Assembly (NCBI RefSeq): GCF_046630445.1
Contig: NC_092341.1
Span: 292,582,001 to 292,646,000 of the forward strand
Direction of reading: 5' to 3'
DNA length: 64,000 bases
DNA from: Rutidosis leptorrhynchoides
Taxonomy: Eukaryota > Streptophyta > Magnoliopsida > Asterales > Asteraceae
Both the position numbers and the translations under genes were made by a program. The first letter of the stretch is position 1; every line of letters begins with the position of its first letter. The notes below the pieces were generated by a model, which was given only the letters and a program-made list of their open reading frames with translations, searched no databases and had not been told where the DNA came from. This document shows, in pieces, positions 34,950-49,100 of this stretch.

Positions 34950-37900
34950 ATACCAGTAGAGTTAGGGAGTTTTGATGTGATAATCGGTATGGACTGGTTG
35001 AAAGAAGTGAAAGCAGAGATCGTTTGTTACAAAAATGCAATTCGCATTATACGAGAAAAAGGAAAACCCTTAATGGTGTACGGAGAAAAGGGCAACACGA
35101 AGCTACATCTTATTAGTAATTTGAAGGCACAAAAACTAATAAGAAAAGGTTGCTATGCTGTTCTAGCACACGTCGAGAAAGTACAAACTGAAGAAAAGAG
35201 CATCAATGATGTCCCCGTCGCAAAAGAATTTCCCGATGTATTTCCGAAAGAATTACCGGGATTACCCCCACATCGATCCGTTGAATTTCAAATAGATCTT
35301 GTACCAGGAGCTGCACCAATAGCTCGTGCTCTTTACAGACTCGCACCCAGTGAGATGAAAGAACTGCAAAGCCAATTACAAGAACTTTTAGAGCATGGTT
35401 TCATTCGACCAAGCACATCACCGTGGGGAGCTCCTGTTTTGTTTGTCAAGAAGAAAGATGGTACATTCAGGTTGTGTATCGACTACCGAGAGTTGAACAA
35501 ACTTACCATCAAGAACCGCTACCCACTACCGAGAATCGACGACTTATTTGATCAACTACAAGGCTCGTCTGTTTATTCAAAGATTGACTTACGTTCCGGG
35601 TATCATCAAATGCGGGTGAAAGAAGATGATATTCCAAAGACTGCTTTCAGAACACGTTACGGTCATTACGAGTTTATGGTCATGCCATTTGGTTTAACTA
35701 ATGCACCAGCTGTGTTCGTGGACCTTATGAACCGAGTGTGTGGACCATACCTTGACAAGTTTGTCATTGTTTTCATTGATGACATACTTATTTACTCAAA
35801 GAATGACCAAGAACACGGTGAACATTTGAGAAAGGTGTTAGAAGTATTGAGGAAGGAAGAATTGTACGCTAAATTTTCAAAGTGTGCATTTTGGTTGGAA
35901 GAAGTTCAATTCCTCGGTCACATAGTGAACAAAAAAGGTATTAAGGTGGATCCGGCAAAGATAGAAACTGTTGAAAAGTGGGAAACCCCGAAAACTCCGA
36001 AACACATACGCCAGTTTTTAGGACTAGCTGGTTACTACAGAAGGTTCATCCAAAACTTTTCCAGAATAGCAAAACCCTTGACTGCATTAACGCATAAAGG
36101 GAAGAAATTTGAATGGAAGGATGAACAAGAGAAAGCGTTTCAGTTATTAAAGAAAAAGCTAACTACGGCACCTGTATTGTCATTGCCTGAAGGGAATGAT
36201 GATTTTGTGATTTATTGTGACGCATCAAAGCAAGGTCTCGGTTGTGTATTAATGCAACGAACGAAGGTGATTGCTTATGCGTCTAGACAATTGAAGATTC
36301 ACGAGCAAAATTATACGACGCATGATTTGGAATAAGGCGCGGTTGTTTTTGCATTAAAGACTTGGAGGCACTACTTATATGGGGTCAAAAGTATTATATA
36401 TACTGACCACAAAAGTCTTCAACACATATTTAATCAGAAACAACTGAATATGAGGCAGCGTAAGTGGATTGAATTGTTGAATGATTACGACTTTGAGATT
36501 CGTTACCACCCGGGGAAGGCAAATGTGGTAGCCGATGCCTTGAGCAGGAAGGACAGAGAACCCATTCGAGTAAAATCTATGAATATAATGATTCATAATA
36601 ACCTTACTACTCAAATAAAGGAGGCGCAACAAGGAGTTTTAAAAGAAGGAAATTTAAAGGATGAAATACCCAAAGGATCGGAGCAGCATCTTAATATTCG
36701 GGAAGACGGAACCCGGTATAGGGCTGAAAGGATTTGGGTACCAAAATTTGGAGATATGAGAGAAATGGTACTTAGAGAATCTCATAAAACCAGATACTCA
36801 ATACATCCTGGAACGGGGAAGATGTACAAGGATCTCAAGAAACATTTTTGGTGGCCGGGTATGAAAGCCGATGTTGCTAAATACGTAGGAGAATGTTTGA
36901 CGTGTTCTAAGGTCAAAGCTGAGCATCAGAAACCATCAGGTCTACTTCAACAACCCAAAATCCTGGAATGGAAATGGGAAAACATTACCATGGATTTCAT
37001 CACTAAATTGCCAAGGACTGCAAGTGGTTTTGATACTATTTGGGTAATAGTTGATCGTCTCACCAAATCAGCACACTTTCTGCCAATAAGAGAAGATGAC
37101 AAGATGGAGAAGTTAGCACGACTGTATTTGAAGGAAGTCGTCTCCAGACATGGAATACCAATCTCTATTATCTCTGATAGGGATGGCAGATTTATTTCAA
37201 GATTCTGGCAGACATTACAGCAAGCATTAGGAACTCGTCTAAACATGAGTACTGCCTATCATCCACAAACTGATGGGCAGAGCGAAAGGACGATACAAAT
37301 GCTTGAAGACATGCTACGAGCATGTGTTATTGATTTTGGAAACAGTTGGGATCGACATCTACCGTTAGCAGAATTTTCCTACAACAACAGCTACCATTCA
37401 AGCATTGAGATGGCGCCGTTTGAAGCACTCTATGGTAGAAAGTGCAGGTCTCCGATTTGTTGGAGTGAAGTGGGGGATAGACAGATTAGGGGTCCGGAGA
37501 TTATACAAGAAACTACCGAGAAGATCATCCAAATTCAACAACGGTTGAAAACCGCCCAAAGTCGACAAAAGAGCTACGCTGACATTAAAAGAAAAGATAT
37601 AGAATTTGAAATTGGAGAGATGGTCATGCTTAAAGTTGCACCTTGGAAAGGCGTTGTTCGATTTGGTAAACAAGGGAAATTAAATCCAAGGTATATTGGA
37701 CCATTCAAGATTATTGATCGTGTCAGACCAGTAGCTTACCGACTTGAGTTACCTCAACAACTCGCGGCTGTACATAACACTTTCCACGTCTCGAATTTGA
37801 AGAAATGTTTTGCTAAAGAAGATCTCACTATTCCGTTAGATGAAATCCAAATCAACGAAAAACTTCAATTCATCGAAGAACCCGTCGAAATAATGGATCG

Positions 37901-38057
37901 TGAGGTTAAAAGACTTAAGCAAAACAAGATACCAATTGTTAAGGTTCGATAGAATGCTCGTAGAGGACCCGAGTTCACCTGGGAGCGTGAAGATCAGATG
38001 AAGAAGAAATACCCGCATCTATTTCCAGAAGATTCGTCAACACCTTCAACAGCTTAA
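34950..38057 (+). pseudogene. Tekay pol: protease end, RT, RNase H, integrase, chromodomain (two nonsense codons)
   Basis: It continues the gag frame after the Athila insertion: [17 protein letters not shown] is the protease-RT linker region. RT has [12 protein letters not shown] and [10 protein letters not shown] (F codon 35772). RNase H has [15 protein letters not shown] and [10 protein letters not shown]. Integrase catalytic residues are D at 36993, D at 37176 and E at 37284 (35 residues between the last two). The chromodomain region [18 protein letters not shown] precedes TWEREDQM. In-frame stops are TAA at 36333-36335 (just after NYTTHDLE) and TAG at 37950-37952 (a Trp position in the sister remnant at 30190-32810). 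The frame ends at 38055-38057. Rare damage in a full-length frame fits a young insertion. Confidence 0.93.
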
Positions 38058-38092
38058 AATTTCGGGACGAAATTTATTTAACGGGTAGGTAC
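38057..38092 (+). other. Inverted repeat and polypurine tract before the 3' LTR
   Basis: AAATTTCGGGACGAAATTT (38057-38075; 8-bp arms, 3-base centre) is followed by TTAACGGGTAGGTAC (38078-38092) abutting the LTR start. The PPT primes plus-strand DNA synthesis; the inverted repeat's role is unknown. Confidence 0.8.
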
Positions 38093-41000
38093 TGTAGTGA
38101 CCTAAACTTTTCCATGTTTATATATATTAATTGAGATTGATATTTACATGATTAAATGTTTCCAACATGGTAAGCAATCAAACTTGTTAAGACTTGATTA
38201 ATTGAAATATGTTTCATATAGACAATTGACCACCCAAGTTGACCGGTGATTCACGAACGTTAAAACTTGTAAAAACTATATGATGACATATATATGGATA
38301 TATATATAGTTAACATGATACTATGATAAGTAAACATATCATTAAGTATATTAACAATGAACTACATATGTAAAAACAAGACTACTAACTTAATGGTTTT
38401 TAAACGAGACATATATGTAACGATTATCGTTGTAAAGACATTTAATGTATATATATCATATTAAGAGATATTCATACATGATAATATTATGATAATATAA
38501 TAATTTAAAATCTCATTTGATATTATAAACATTGGGTTAACAACATTTAACAAGATCGTTAACCTAAAGGTTTCAAAACAACACTTACATGTAACGACTA
38601 ACGATGACTTAACGACTCAGTTAAAATGTATATACATGTAGTGTTTTAATATGTATTTATACACTTTTTAAAGACTTCAATACACTTATCAAAATACTTA
38701 TACTTAACAAAAATGCTTACAGTTACATCCTCGTTCAGTTTCATCAACAATTCTACTCGTATGCACCCGTATTCGTACTCGTACAATACACAGCTTTTAG
38801 ATGTATGTACTATTGGTATATACACTTCAATGATCAGATCTTAGCAGCCCATGTGAGTCACCTAACACATGTAGGAACCATCATTTGGAAACTAGCTTGA
38901 AATATCTCATAAAATTACAAAAATATGAGTAATCATTCATGACTTATTTACATGAAAACAAAATTACATATCCTTTATATCTAATCCATACACCAATGAC
39001 CAAAAACACCTACAAACACTTTCATTATTCAATTTTCTTCATCTAATTGATCTCTCTCAAGTTCTATCTTCAAGTTCTAAGTGTTCTTCATATATTCTAC
39101 AAGTTCTAGTTACATAAAATCAAGAATACTTTCAAGTTTGCTAGCTCACTTCCAATCTTGTAAGGTGATCATCCAACCTCAAGAAATCTTTGTTTCTTAC
39201 AGTAGGTTATCATTCTAATACAAGGTAATAATCATATTCAAACTTTGGTTCAATTTCTATAACTATAACAATCTTATTTCAAGTGATGATCTTACTTGAA
39301 CTTGTTTTCGTGTCATGATTCTGCTTCAAGAACTTCGAGCCATCCAAGGATCCATTGAAGCTAGATCCATTTTTTACTTTTCCAGTAGGTTTATCCAAGG
39401 AACTTAAGGTAGTAATGATGTTCATAACATCATTCGATTCATACATATAAAGCTATCTTATTCGAAGGTTTAAACTTGTAATCACTAGAACATAGTTTAG
39501 TTAATTCTAAACTTGTTCACAAACAAAAGTTAATCCTTCTAACTTGACTTTTAAAATCAACTAAACACATGTTCTATATCTATATGATATCCTAACTTAA
39601 TGATTTAAAACCTGGAGACACGAAAAACACCGTAAAACCGGATTTACGCCGTCGTAGTAACACCGCGGGCTGTTTTGGGTTAGTTAATTAAAAATTATGA
39701 TAAACTTTGATTTAAAAGTTGTTATTCTGAGAAAATGATTTTTATTATGAACATGAAACTATATCCAAAAATTATAGTTAAACTCAAAGTGGAAGTATGT
39801 TTTCTAAAATGGTCATCTAGACGTCGTTCTTTCGACTGAAATGACTACCTTTACAAAAATGACTTGTAACTTATTTTTCCGACTATAAACCTATACTTTT
39901 TCCATTTAGATTCATAAAATAGAGTTCAATACGAAACCATAGCAATTTGATTCACTCAAAACGGATTTAAAATGAAGAAGTTATGGGTAAAACAAGATTG
40001 GATAATTTTTCTCATTTTAGCTACGTGAAAATTGGTAGCAAATCTATTCCAACCATAACTTAATCAACTTGTATTGTATATTATGTAATCTTGAGATACC
40101 ATAGACACATATACAATGTTTCGACCTATCATGTCGACACATCTATATATATTTCGGAACAACCATAGACACTCTATATGTGAATGTTGGAGTTAGCTAT
40201 ACAGAGTTGAGGTTGATTCCAAAATATATATAGTTTGAGTTGTGATCAATACTGAGATACGTATACACTGGGTCGTGGATTGATTCAAGATAATATTTAT
40301 CGATTTATTTCTGTACATCTAACTGTGGACAACTAGTTGTAGATTACTAACGAGGACAGCTGACTTAATAAACTTAAAACATCAAAATATATTAAAAGTA
40401 TTGTAAATATATTTTGAACATACTTTGATATATATGTATATATTGTTATAGGTTCGTGAATCAACCAGTGGCCAAGTCTTACTTCCCGACGAAGTAAAAA
40501 TCTGTGAAAGTGAGTTATAGTCCCACTTTTAAAATCTAATACTTTTGGGATGAGAATACATGCAGGTTTTATAAATGATTTACAAAATAGACACAAGTAC
40601 GTGAAACTACATTCTATGGTTGAATTATCGAAATCGAATATGCCCCTTTTTATTAAGTCTGGTAATCTAAGAATTAGGGAACAGACACCCTAATTGACGC
40701 GAATCCTAAAGATAGATCTATTGGGCCCAACAAGCCCCATCCAAAGTACCGGATGCTTTAGTACTTCGAAATTTATATCATATCCGAAGGGTGTCCCGGA
40801 ATGATGGGGATATTCTTATATATGCATCTTGTTAATGTCGGTTACCAGGTGTTCACCATATGAATGATTTTTATCTCTATGTATGGGATGTGTATTGAAA
40901 TATGAAATCTTGTGGTCTATTATTATGATTTGATATATATAGGTTAAACCTATAACTCACCAACATTTTTGTTGACGTTTTAAGCTTGTTTATTCTCAGG

Positions 41001-41342
41001 TGATTATTAAGAGCTTCCGCTGTCGCATACTTAAATAAGGACGAGATTTGGAGTCCATGCTTGTATGATATTGTGTAAAAACTGCATTCAAGAAACTTAT
41101 TTTGTTGTAACATATTTGTATTGTAAACCATTATGTAATGGTCGTGTGTAAACAGGATATTTTAGATTATCATTATTTGATAATCTACGTAAAGCTTTTT
41201 AAACCTTTATTGATGAAATAAAGGTTATGGTTTGTTTTAAAATGAATGCATTCTTTGAAAAACGTCTCATATAGAGGTCAAAACCTCGCAACGAAATCAA
41301 TTAATAAGGAACGTTTTTAATCAATAAGAACGGGACATTTCA
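38093..41342 (+). mobile_element. 3' LTR of the Tekay-type element
   Basis: 3250 bp, TGTAGTGACC to GGGACATTTCA, with scattered differences from the 5' LTR (for example GACCTAAAC versus GACCCGAAC near the start). Followed by CTACT at 41343-41347. No gene seen inside. Confidence 0.93.
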
Positions 41343-41347
41343 CTACT

Positions 41348-42738
41348 GTCGCTAACCTTTTCTATCTGTTCGAACCACAGACCAATCGAAACCCACCTTT
41401 GATCATCACCAAAACAGCCATAAACCGTCACCTTTACCAACTGAATTACTCCGGGTTACTGTCGTGTTTTACTGCTGAAACCACCACAGCTACAGCAGCC
41501 GTTTCACTTGTTACTGTAGTTTGATTGCTTATTTCCTGAACGAACCAGTCACATGCTGCAGCCTTTTCTTTTCCTTGCTTTTTATCATTCTTTGTATACG
41601 TGACAAGACCACAACAAAATTATGTAATTGCTTTAAAGGTGAGGACCACTTTTGTCTTCCCTCTCTCCTGATTGACTGAAGTGGACCACCATCACAACCA
41701 AACACCATCGAATAATTGATCCTATTTTCTGCTTTGCTACGTTCGAACAACCACAAGAAAGCATGCCACTAACTCACTTTCACTACTGCTATCCTACTTT
41801 TACAGTTACATACGTTTCGATTTCTGTTTATATTAACGAACGTGACAAGGGATGAAGGCGAAGAACAGAATGATGATGTGATAATGATTAGCTGTGGTTG
41901 TAATCACTTCTGTGTTTCTGTTCTACAAATTATGTTGCTGACATACATAATAATGATGAAGAGATTATTTTTGTTATGAAGATAATATTGGTGATAAACG
42001 AAAAAAATAGATGATAGTGATGATACTTACGTTTTTTCTTTTTCTTGTTTCGGTGCATTTGAAAGTAACAGCCACTATCAAATCATTAGGCTTGGAAACC
42101 AAATTACTGGATTTAGGAAACTGAATAGTTGGGCCGAGTTATTTAGGATGATTATTTGGCTGTGGGATTTTTTTTTATAATGTTGAGCCGAGAACTAGTT
42201 TTTGCTGTTGGGCCAAATTATAGAGCTAGTTATATTATACACGTTAATATATAATTATGATGATGATAGATTAGGAACGGTGACAATATGGTTTAATGAT
42301 AAAGATGATTCGTGAAAACGAAGTTGATTAGGATATAAGATAGCTCAAGTTGATGATTAGGGTTTAATGATGATGATTATGATGATGCTTACTACGGGGT
42401 GATGAATAACGATGATAATAATTATACCTTGATGTTATGTATATGATGAAGATCATGATAAGGATATTTGATAGATGATGAAACTGTAAGGTTAGAAAAT
42501 GATTATGATAATGGCGATCATGAGTTTAAGATGATGATGATAGATTACGAATGATGATGATTTACGCTTATGATGATAATGATAATAATAATAATATGAT
42601 TATGATACGGATTATAATAGAAAAACAAAGACGGTAATGGCTAAGGATGTTATCGGGTTAGCGGGACGTCGCGGGTTTAAACCCGGACTTGGGCATTTAT
42701 TTTAAGGACAGCTCCTTTGAGGTAGTAATTTTACTCTA

Positions 42739-42806
<68 letters not shown>

Positions 42807-43780
42807 AAATATGAAGATTTTAGATACAAATATTATTAGGAAAATGATTAAAATTACAATTTAATATTATCATTACTATATTATTATTATAATTATTAAA
42901 TAATGCAACTTTTTTTTATTTATTATTAATAAATATTATTTTTATTAAATAACAATTAGTTACATAAAACTATATTTAATACATATAACATATGATTTAT
43001 TAAAACAACAAGTATATCACTAATAATATATAAATTGTTCGATTACAATTATATGTGTTAATATATATATATAAATGATATAGGTTTGTGAATCCGAGAC
43101 CAACCCTATATTTGTTCAATGACGTCATATGTATTTTTACTACAAAATACATTATGGTGAGTTTCATTTGCTCCCTTTTTAATTGCTTTTGCAATATATA
43201 TTTTTGGGCTGAGAATACATGCGCTGCTTTTATAAATGTTTACGAAATAGACACAAGTACTTAAAAATACATTCTACGTTGAGTTGTACCACTGGCATAC
43301 TTCCCTGTAGCTTGGTAACTACTATTTACATGGGTATTGTAAACGCGAATCCTGTTGATAGATCTATCGGGCCTGACAACCCCAACCGGGCTGGACGACC
43401 AGTATTCAACGGTTGCACAGTACTTCGTTTCGGTGACTACACTTGGTACGGTGTAGTGAGATTTCATAATAAAGGGAATATGCGACGTTGATTAAATGTT
43501 AAGTATGGTTACCAAGTGCTCAACCACTTAGAATATTTTTATTAAAATGTTTATGAATATGAAATCTTGTGGTCTATTAATATATTGAAATGATTGTTAC
43601 GATAAACCTATGAACTCACCAACCTTTTGTTTGACACTTTTAAGCATGTTTATTCTCAGGTATGATTTAAGTCTTCCGCTGTGCATTTGCTCAATTTAAG
43701 GACATTACTTGGAGTCGATCATCGCAATGGGACCAAGTGTTGATGACTTCGTCCAGGTGGATAAGGACGGGTTTTTGACA
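41348..43780 (+). mobile_element. Element E, first LTR, right part
   Basis: Nearly identical to 51408-53856, ending GGGTTTTTGACA. Contains an (ATT)n run (42739-42805), GGGCTGAGAATACATGC, and the ATGAAATCTTGTGGTCTAT / CTTCCGCTGT landmarks. It is followed by a PBS, so it served as a 5' LTR. Confidence 0.9.
42739..42805. repeat. (ATT)n microsatellite in E's first LTR
   Basis: About 67 bp of ATT; the allelic position in E's second LTR has about 88 bp. Confidence 0.95.
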
Positions 43781-43783
43781 GAT

Positions 43784-43795
43784 TGGTATCAGAGC
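43784..43795 (+). other. Primer-binding site of element E, initiator methionine tRNA
   Basis: TGGTATCAGAGC, three bases after the LTR end. E's second LTR has no PBS after it, consistent with being the 3' LTR. Confidence 0.9.
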
Positions 43796-44185
43796 GGTGG
43801 TCGTAGCGAACCAGGTCTTGCATTAGTGTGTCTAACTAGTAGTTGTTAGGATGCATTAATGAGTCTGGGCTTCGACATAGTAGTTGTTAAGTTATATTAA
43901 TGAGTCTAGACTTGAACCTGGTCTGCATGTTAAAAGTGTTTTCTTACCACCATTTGTCGAAAAATATCTACTTGTCATTTTCAGTCTCGACGCGTCTTAT
44001 TGCAATTATTGCATAGACGGTGTACAGACAAATTCACATCCCATCACATTAAGTCTTGTCTGACACGTTTCCTTAAATCTCTCTGTAATCTACGGGATCT
44101 TCTGTACTATACATAGATATTCTATGTAATTAGAATATCATCCGATATCCGAAAATCTTTTTATATCGAAAAATCCTTTATTCAC

Positions 44186-44695
44186 TTGTACGCAATGGAA
44201 CTCACCACTAGTTCAAGTCCCTTGAATTCCGATATTGAGTGTCACCTAAGCTTCGAAAGCAGTGTAACCGGAATGGATCAACCAGCTTGTCATCTTCAAT
44301 TCTGGATGAATTGGGATGTGTACGTAGTCGACTTAACCAATGGAGACAAGAAGAAGGCGGTCCTTTCTACCCATCAACCTACACCCTCGGCGAAGAAACT
44401 GAAGCACTTATCGGTGAACCTATCCGAAACACCATTTTAGCCTCATCTCCAGGGTAGCTCGTCGCGATTATCTTCTATATATAATTCTAAACCTTATTCA
44501 TTCGCTCGTTTCGACCGACAATCATCCCGGAATAATAGAAGGAGTCAACGATCTTAGCGCTTGAGTAGTGGCTTTGGAAAATATGGTGCAAAACTTACCA
44601 GCTTCAGCAACATCACTGGCACCAACACTACCATCAACAACCCAAGTTTCAACATCACATGCCTCAACATCTCATTCTGTACCTCGAGCATAATC
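44186..44695 (+). pseudogene. Degenerate pre-gag ORF of element E
   Basis: Overlapping frames with stops: MELTTSSSPLNSDIECHLSF, then in another frame GGPFYPSTYTLGEETEALIG, and after a stop VALENMVQNLPASATSLAP. Frame switching implies frameshifts in one ancestral ORF. It sits at the position of the acidic ORF of the Tekay element, before an internal PPT-like stretch, but sequence similarity to that ORF is weak. Confidence 0.45.
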
Positions 44696-44930
44696 ATCAT
44701 TCTACGTATCATCGATTATCTTCGCTCGACATGACGATTATGTAATTTCTAAAGTTTTAGAGATTATGTAATCTAGTATTAACGATAAATCAAATGAGTT
44801 TAATATCTTATTGACTCATTAAATCCATGATTACATCTGAAGAAAATATATATGTATGTATATTTTCATAAAGATTGTAATTAAAAATTCTTTTGTACCA
44901 ACTGTTAATGATGAAAATATTTTAACGGGT

Positions 44931-44950
44931 AGGTAATACCCGAGGAATAT
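44931..44950 (+). other. Internal PPT-like stretch in element E
   Basis: TTTAACGGGTAGGTAATACC repeats 13 nt of E's terminal PPT and is followed by CCGAGG. It corresponds in position to 13683-13697 in the Tekay element. Confidence 0.6.
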
Positions 44951-45307
44951 TGGGTTTCACATTAATAAGTTACACTTTACATTCTTCTAATCCGATTCAA
45001 CAGTCATTTACTATCCTACTTACATCCACAAAGATACGAATCCGATCACCGCAGAATAACTATTTTCATTCAAATTTCATATTTGGATTTTGACCTATCA
45101 GAATCCAACAAGTGGCATAATGAAAAAAACATTGGACAAAAATAAAATTTGTTAGAAACAAACAAATTAACTATGAGAAAATTTTGTTAAGAATTCACGC
45201 TAACTGTTCCAGCTAACTGTTCCTAGCTAACAGATTACATTTATTTATCGCAATTTTATTCATCGTCATTTAAATTCTGTTATTTATTTTACGCACTTTA
45301 AATATCG

Positions 45308-45490
45308 GGACACGTATACAAGGTTTTGACATATCATATCGACGCATCTATATATATTATTTGGAATAACCATAGACACTCTATATGCAGTAATGATCGA
45401 GTTCTCTATACAGGGTTGAGGTTGATTCTATAATAATATATATAGTTTGAGTTGTGATCGAGTCTGAGACGTATACGGGTCACGACACAT
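45308..45490 (+). repeat. LTR-derived fragment within element E
   Basis: ACACGTATACAAGGTTTTGAC, then ATAACCATAGACACTCTATA and CAGGGTTGAGGTTGATTC, parallel 10612-10760 of the 3.25-kb LTR with about 15-20% visible differences. The flanks do not match, so it is an isolated fragment or a shared module. The surrounding 45000-46090 has no recognised gene. Confidence 0.6.
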
Positions 45491-46093
45491 ATTAATTAAT
45501 TCGAATATAATATATTAAACTATATATGAATTACTGGACTGTTAACTATGGACTATAGACTATGGACTAATAACATTGGACGATTAAAAAGAATTAAAAT
45601 ATTGATTATAACATATGAAACTAAACAATTCTTCAAGTTTGCCACTTGATTTCTTCTTAAACCTCATTTAAATCTTGACGATTTCAATCCATGTTCAAAT
45701 CTTTCATGATTCTTGAAGACACCTCAATCGAGAGGATGAGCCAACCGTACTTTATCTAAGAAAGAAAAGATTGATGCATATAGTTATGCACCTGTAAAAC
45801 TCTCGAAAACTGAGTAATCGTTTAACACGTAGCTGTGCTAATTATTTTAGTGTTATTATTACCCAAAATAATTTGGGTAATCCTTTCCAAATTAGCCAAT
45901 TTTGTCACAGCTCCAGCAAGTTGATTTCGACTTTTCATCCGAAACAACCTTATTATAACCTTGATATATATGCGTACTCTTTATTGTTACTGGGGAACCT
46001 TTTATATTCCACCATACTACGATCAGCGTTTAATCTTCTAAAAACACAATTCTCCTGAAAACACCTCAATTTGATAACCAATGATCCAGATCC

Positions 46094-46144
46094 GTTAACT
46101 TTGAAAATGCTGACGAAGCAACGAAAGCTATAGATGGTCTTAAT
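46094..46144 (+). pseudogene. Poly(A)-binding-protein-like fragment, 5' half
   Basis: Seventeen codons read VNFENADEATKAIDGLN, matching the RNP1-containing end of a PABP RRM (family pattern GFVNFE--E-A-KAVE-LNG). The frame stops exactly at the solo LTR insertion, and reading continues GQKLDNKNGKLE at 49407 after one copy of the TSD. Upstream sequence is not in a recognisable frame. Confidence 0.6.
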
Positions 46145-49100
46145 TGTAGTAACCCGAACTTTTTCATGTTTATATATATATTAAATGAAATTGTTATGAT
46201 TAAGTGTTTACAATATGTTAAGCAATCAAAGTTGTTAAGACTTGATTAATTGAAATAGGTTTCATATAGACAATTGACCACCCAAGTTGACCGGTGATTC
46301 ACGAACGTTAAAACTTGTAAAAACTATATGATGACATATATATGGATATATATATAGTTAACATGATATTATGATAAGTAAACATATCATTAAGTATATT
46401 AACAATGAACTACATATGTAAAAACAAGACTACTAACTTAATGATTTTGAAACGAGACATATATGTAACGATTATCGTTGTAACGACATTTAATGTATAT
46501 ATATCATATTAAGATATACTAATACATCATGATATCATGATAATGTAATAATTTAACATCTCATTTGATTTAATAAACAATGGGTTAACAACATTTAACA
46601 AGATCGTTAACCTAAAGGTTTCAAAACAACACTTACATGTAACGACTAACTATGACTTAACGACTCAGTTAAAATATATATACATGTAGTGTTTTAATAT
46701 GTATTCATACACTTTTGAAAGACTTCAAGACACTTATCAAAATACTTCTACTTAACAAAAATGCTTACAGTTACATCCTCGTTCAGTTTCATCAACAATT
46801 CTACTCGTATGCACCCGTATTTGTACTCGTACAATACACAGCTTTTAGATGTATGTACTATTGGTATATATACTCCAATGATTAGCTCTTAGTAGCCCAT
46901 GTGAGTCACCTAACACATGTGGGAACCATCTTTTGGCAACTAGCATGAAATATCTCATAAAATTACAAAAATATGAGTAATCATTCATGACTTATTTACA
47001 TGAAAACAAAATTACATATCCTTTATATCTGATCCATACACCAACGACCAAAAACACCTACAAACACTTTCATTCTTCAATTTTCTTCATCTAATTGATC
47101 TCTCTCAAGTTCTATCTTCAAGTTCTAAGTGTTCTTCATAAATTCTACAAGTTCTAGTTACATAAAATCAAGAATACTTCTAAGTTTGCTAGCTTACTTC
47201 CAATCTTGTAAGGGGATCATCCAACCTCAAGAAATCTTTGTTTCTTACAGTAGCATATCATTCTAATACAAGGTAATAATCATATTTAAACTTTGGTTCA
47301 ATTTCTATAACTATAACAATCTTATTTCAAGTGATGATCTTACTTGAACTCGTTTTCGTGTCATGATTCTGCTTCAAGAACTTCGAGCCATCCAATTATC
47401 CGTTGAAGCTAGATCCATTTTTCTATTTTCCAGTAGGTTTATCCAAGGAACTTAAGGTAGTAATGATGTTCATAACATCATTCGATTCATACATAAAAAG
47501 CTATCATATTTGAAGTGGTAAACTTGTAATCACTAGAACATAGTTTAGTTAATTCTAAACTTGTTCTCAAATAAAGTTAATCCTTCTAACTACACTTTTA
47601 AAATCAACTATACACATGATATATATCTATATGATATGCTAACTTAATGATTTAAAACCCGGAAACACGATAAACACCATAAAACCGGATTTACGCCGTC
47701 GTAGTTACAACCGGGGGCTGTTTTGGTTTGGATAATTAAAAACTATGAAAAACTTTGATTTAAAAGCTATACTTCTGGAAAAATGATTTTTCTTATGAAC
47801 ATGAAACCATATCCAAAAATCATGGTTAAACTCAAAGTGAAAGTATGTTTTTCAAAACAGTCATCAAGATGTCGTTCTTTCGACGGAAATGACTACCTCT
47901 TTCAAAAACGACTTGTAACTTGTATTTCCGACTATAATCTTATACTTTTTCTATTTAGATTCATAAAGTTAAGTTCAATACGAAACCGTGGCCATTGGAA
48001 TCACTCAAAACGGATTAGAAACGAAGAAATGGCGAGTAAAACAAGATTGATAAAAACTACTCATTTTACCTACGTGAAAGTTAGTAATAAATCTATTCCA
48101 ACCATAACCTAATCAACTTATATTGTATATTATGTAATCTTGAGATACTATAGACACGTATACAATGTTTCGACCTATCATGTCGACCCATCTATATATA
48201 TATATTGCGGAACAACCATAGACACTCTATATGTGAATGTTGGAGTTAGCTATACAGGGTTGAGGTTGATTCCAAAATATATATATAGTTTGAGTTGTGA
48301 TCAATACTGAGATACGTATACACTGGGTCGTGGATTGATTCAAGATAATATTTATCGATTTATTTCTGTACATCTAGCTGTGGACAACTAGTTGTAGGTT
48401 ACTAACGAGGACAGCCGACTTAATAAACTTAAAACATCAAAATGTATTAAAAGTGTTGTAAATATATTTTGAACATACTTTGATATATATGTACATATTT
48501 GTTATAGGTTCGTGAATCGACCAGTGGCCAAGTCTTACTTCCCGACGAAGTAAAAAATCTGTGAAAGTGAGTTATAGTCCCACTTTTAAAATCTAATATT
48601 TTTGGGATGAGAATACATGCAGGTTTTATAAATGATTTACAAAATAGACACAAGTACGTGAAACTACATTCTATGGTTGAATTATCGAAATCGAATATGC
48701 CCCTTTTTATTAAGTCTGGTAATCTAAAAATTAGGGAACAGACACCCTAATTGACGCGAATCCTAAAGATAGATCTATTGGGCCTAACAAACCCCATCCA
48801 AAGTACCGGATGCTTTAGTACTTCGAAATTTATATCATATCCGAAGGGTGTCCCGGAATGATGGAGATATTCTTATATATGCATCTTGTTAATGTCGGTT
48901 ACCAGGTGTTCACCATATGAATGATTTTTATCTCTATGTATGGGATGTGTATTGAAATATGAAATCTTGTGGTCTATTGTTACGATTTGATATATATAGG
49001 TTAAACCTATAACTCACTAACATTTTTGTTGACGTTTAAAGCATGTTTATTCTCAGGTGAATACTAAGAGCTTCCGCTGTTGTATATTAAAATAAGGACA

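Larger units (their letters stand above)
8598..41342 (+). mobile_element. Full-length Tekay-type (chromodomain) Ty3/gypsy element with nested insertions
   Basis: It has two LTRs of exactly 3250 bp (8598-11847 and 38093-41342), TSD CTACT on both sides (8593-8597 and 41343-41347), an initiator-Met tRNA PBS and a PPT. Internal order is leader, acidic ORF, F-box-like pseudogene, gag, protease, RT, RNase H, integrase and chromodomain. Gag-pol is split by the Athila element 15309-34944. The pre-insertion site is preserved at 51403-51407 in E's other LTR. The two LTRs differ by only scattered substitutions, so the insertion is recent. Two nonsense codons in pol make this copy defective. Confidence 0.93.

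Noticed and set aside
5640..48653. A conserved antisense ORF (MCLFCKSFIKPACILIPKIL) present at 5640-5846, 10838-11101, 40333-40596 and 48447-48653
   Set aside because: Its conservation is explained by lying in four copies of one LTR family; its ends shift with small indels and it shows no domain.
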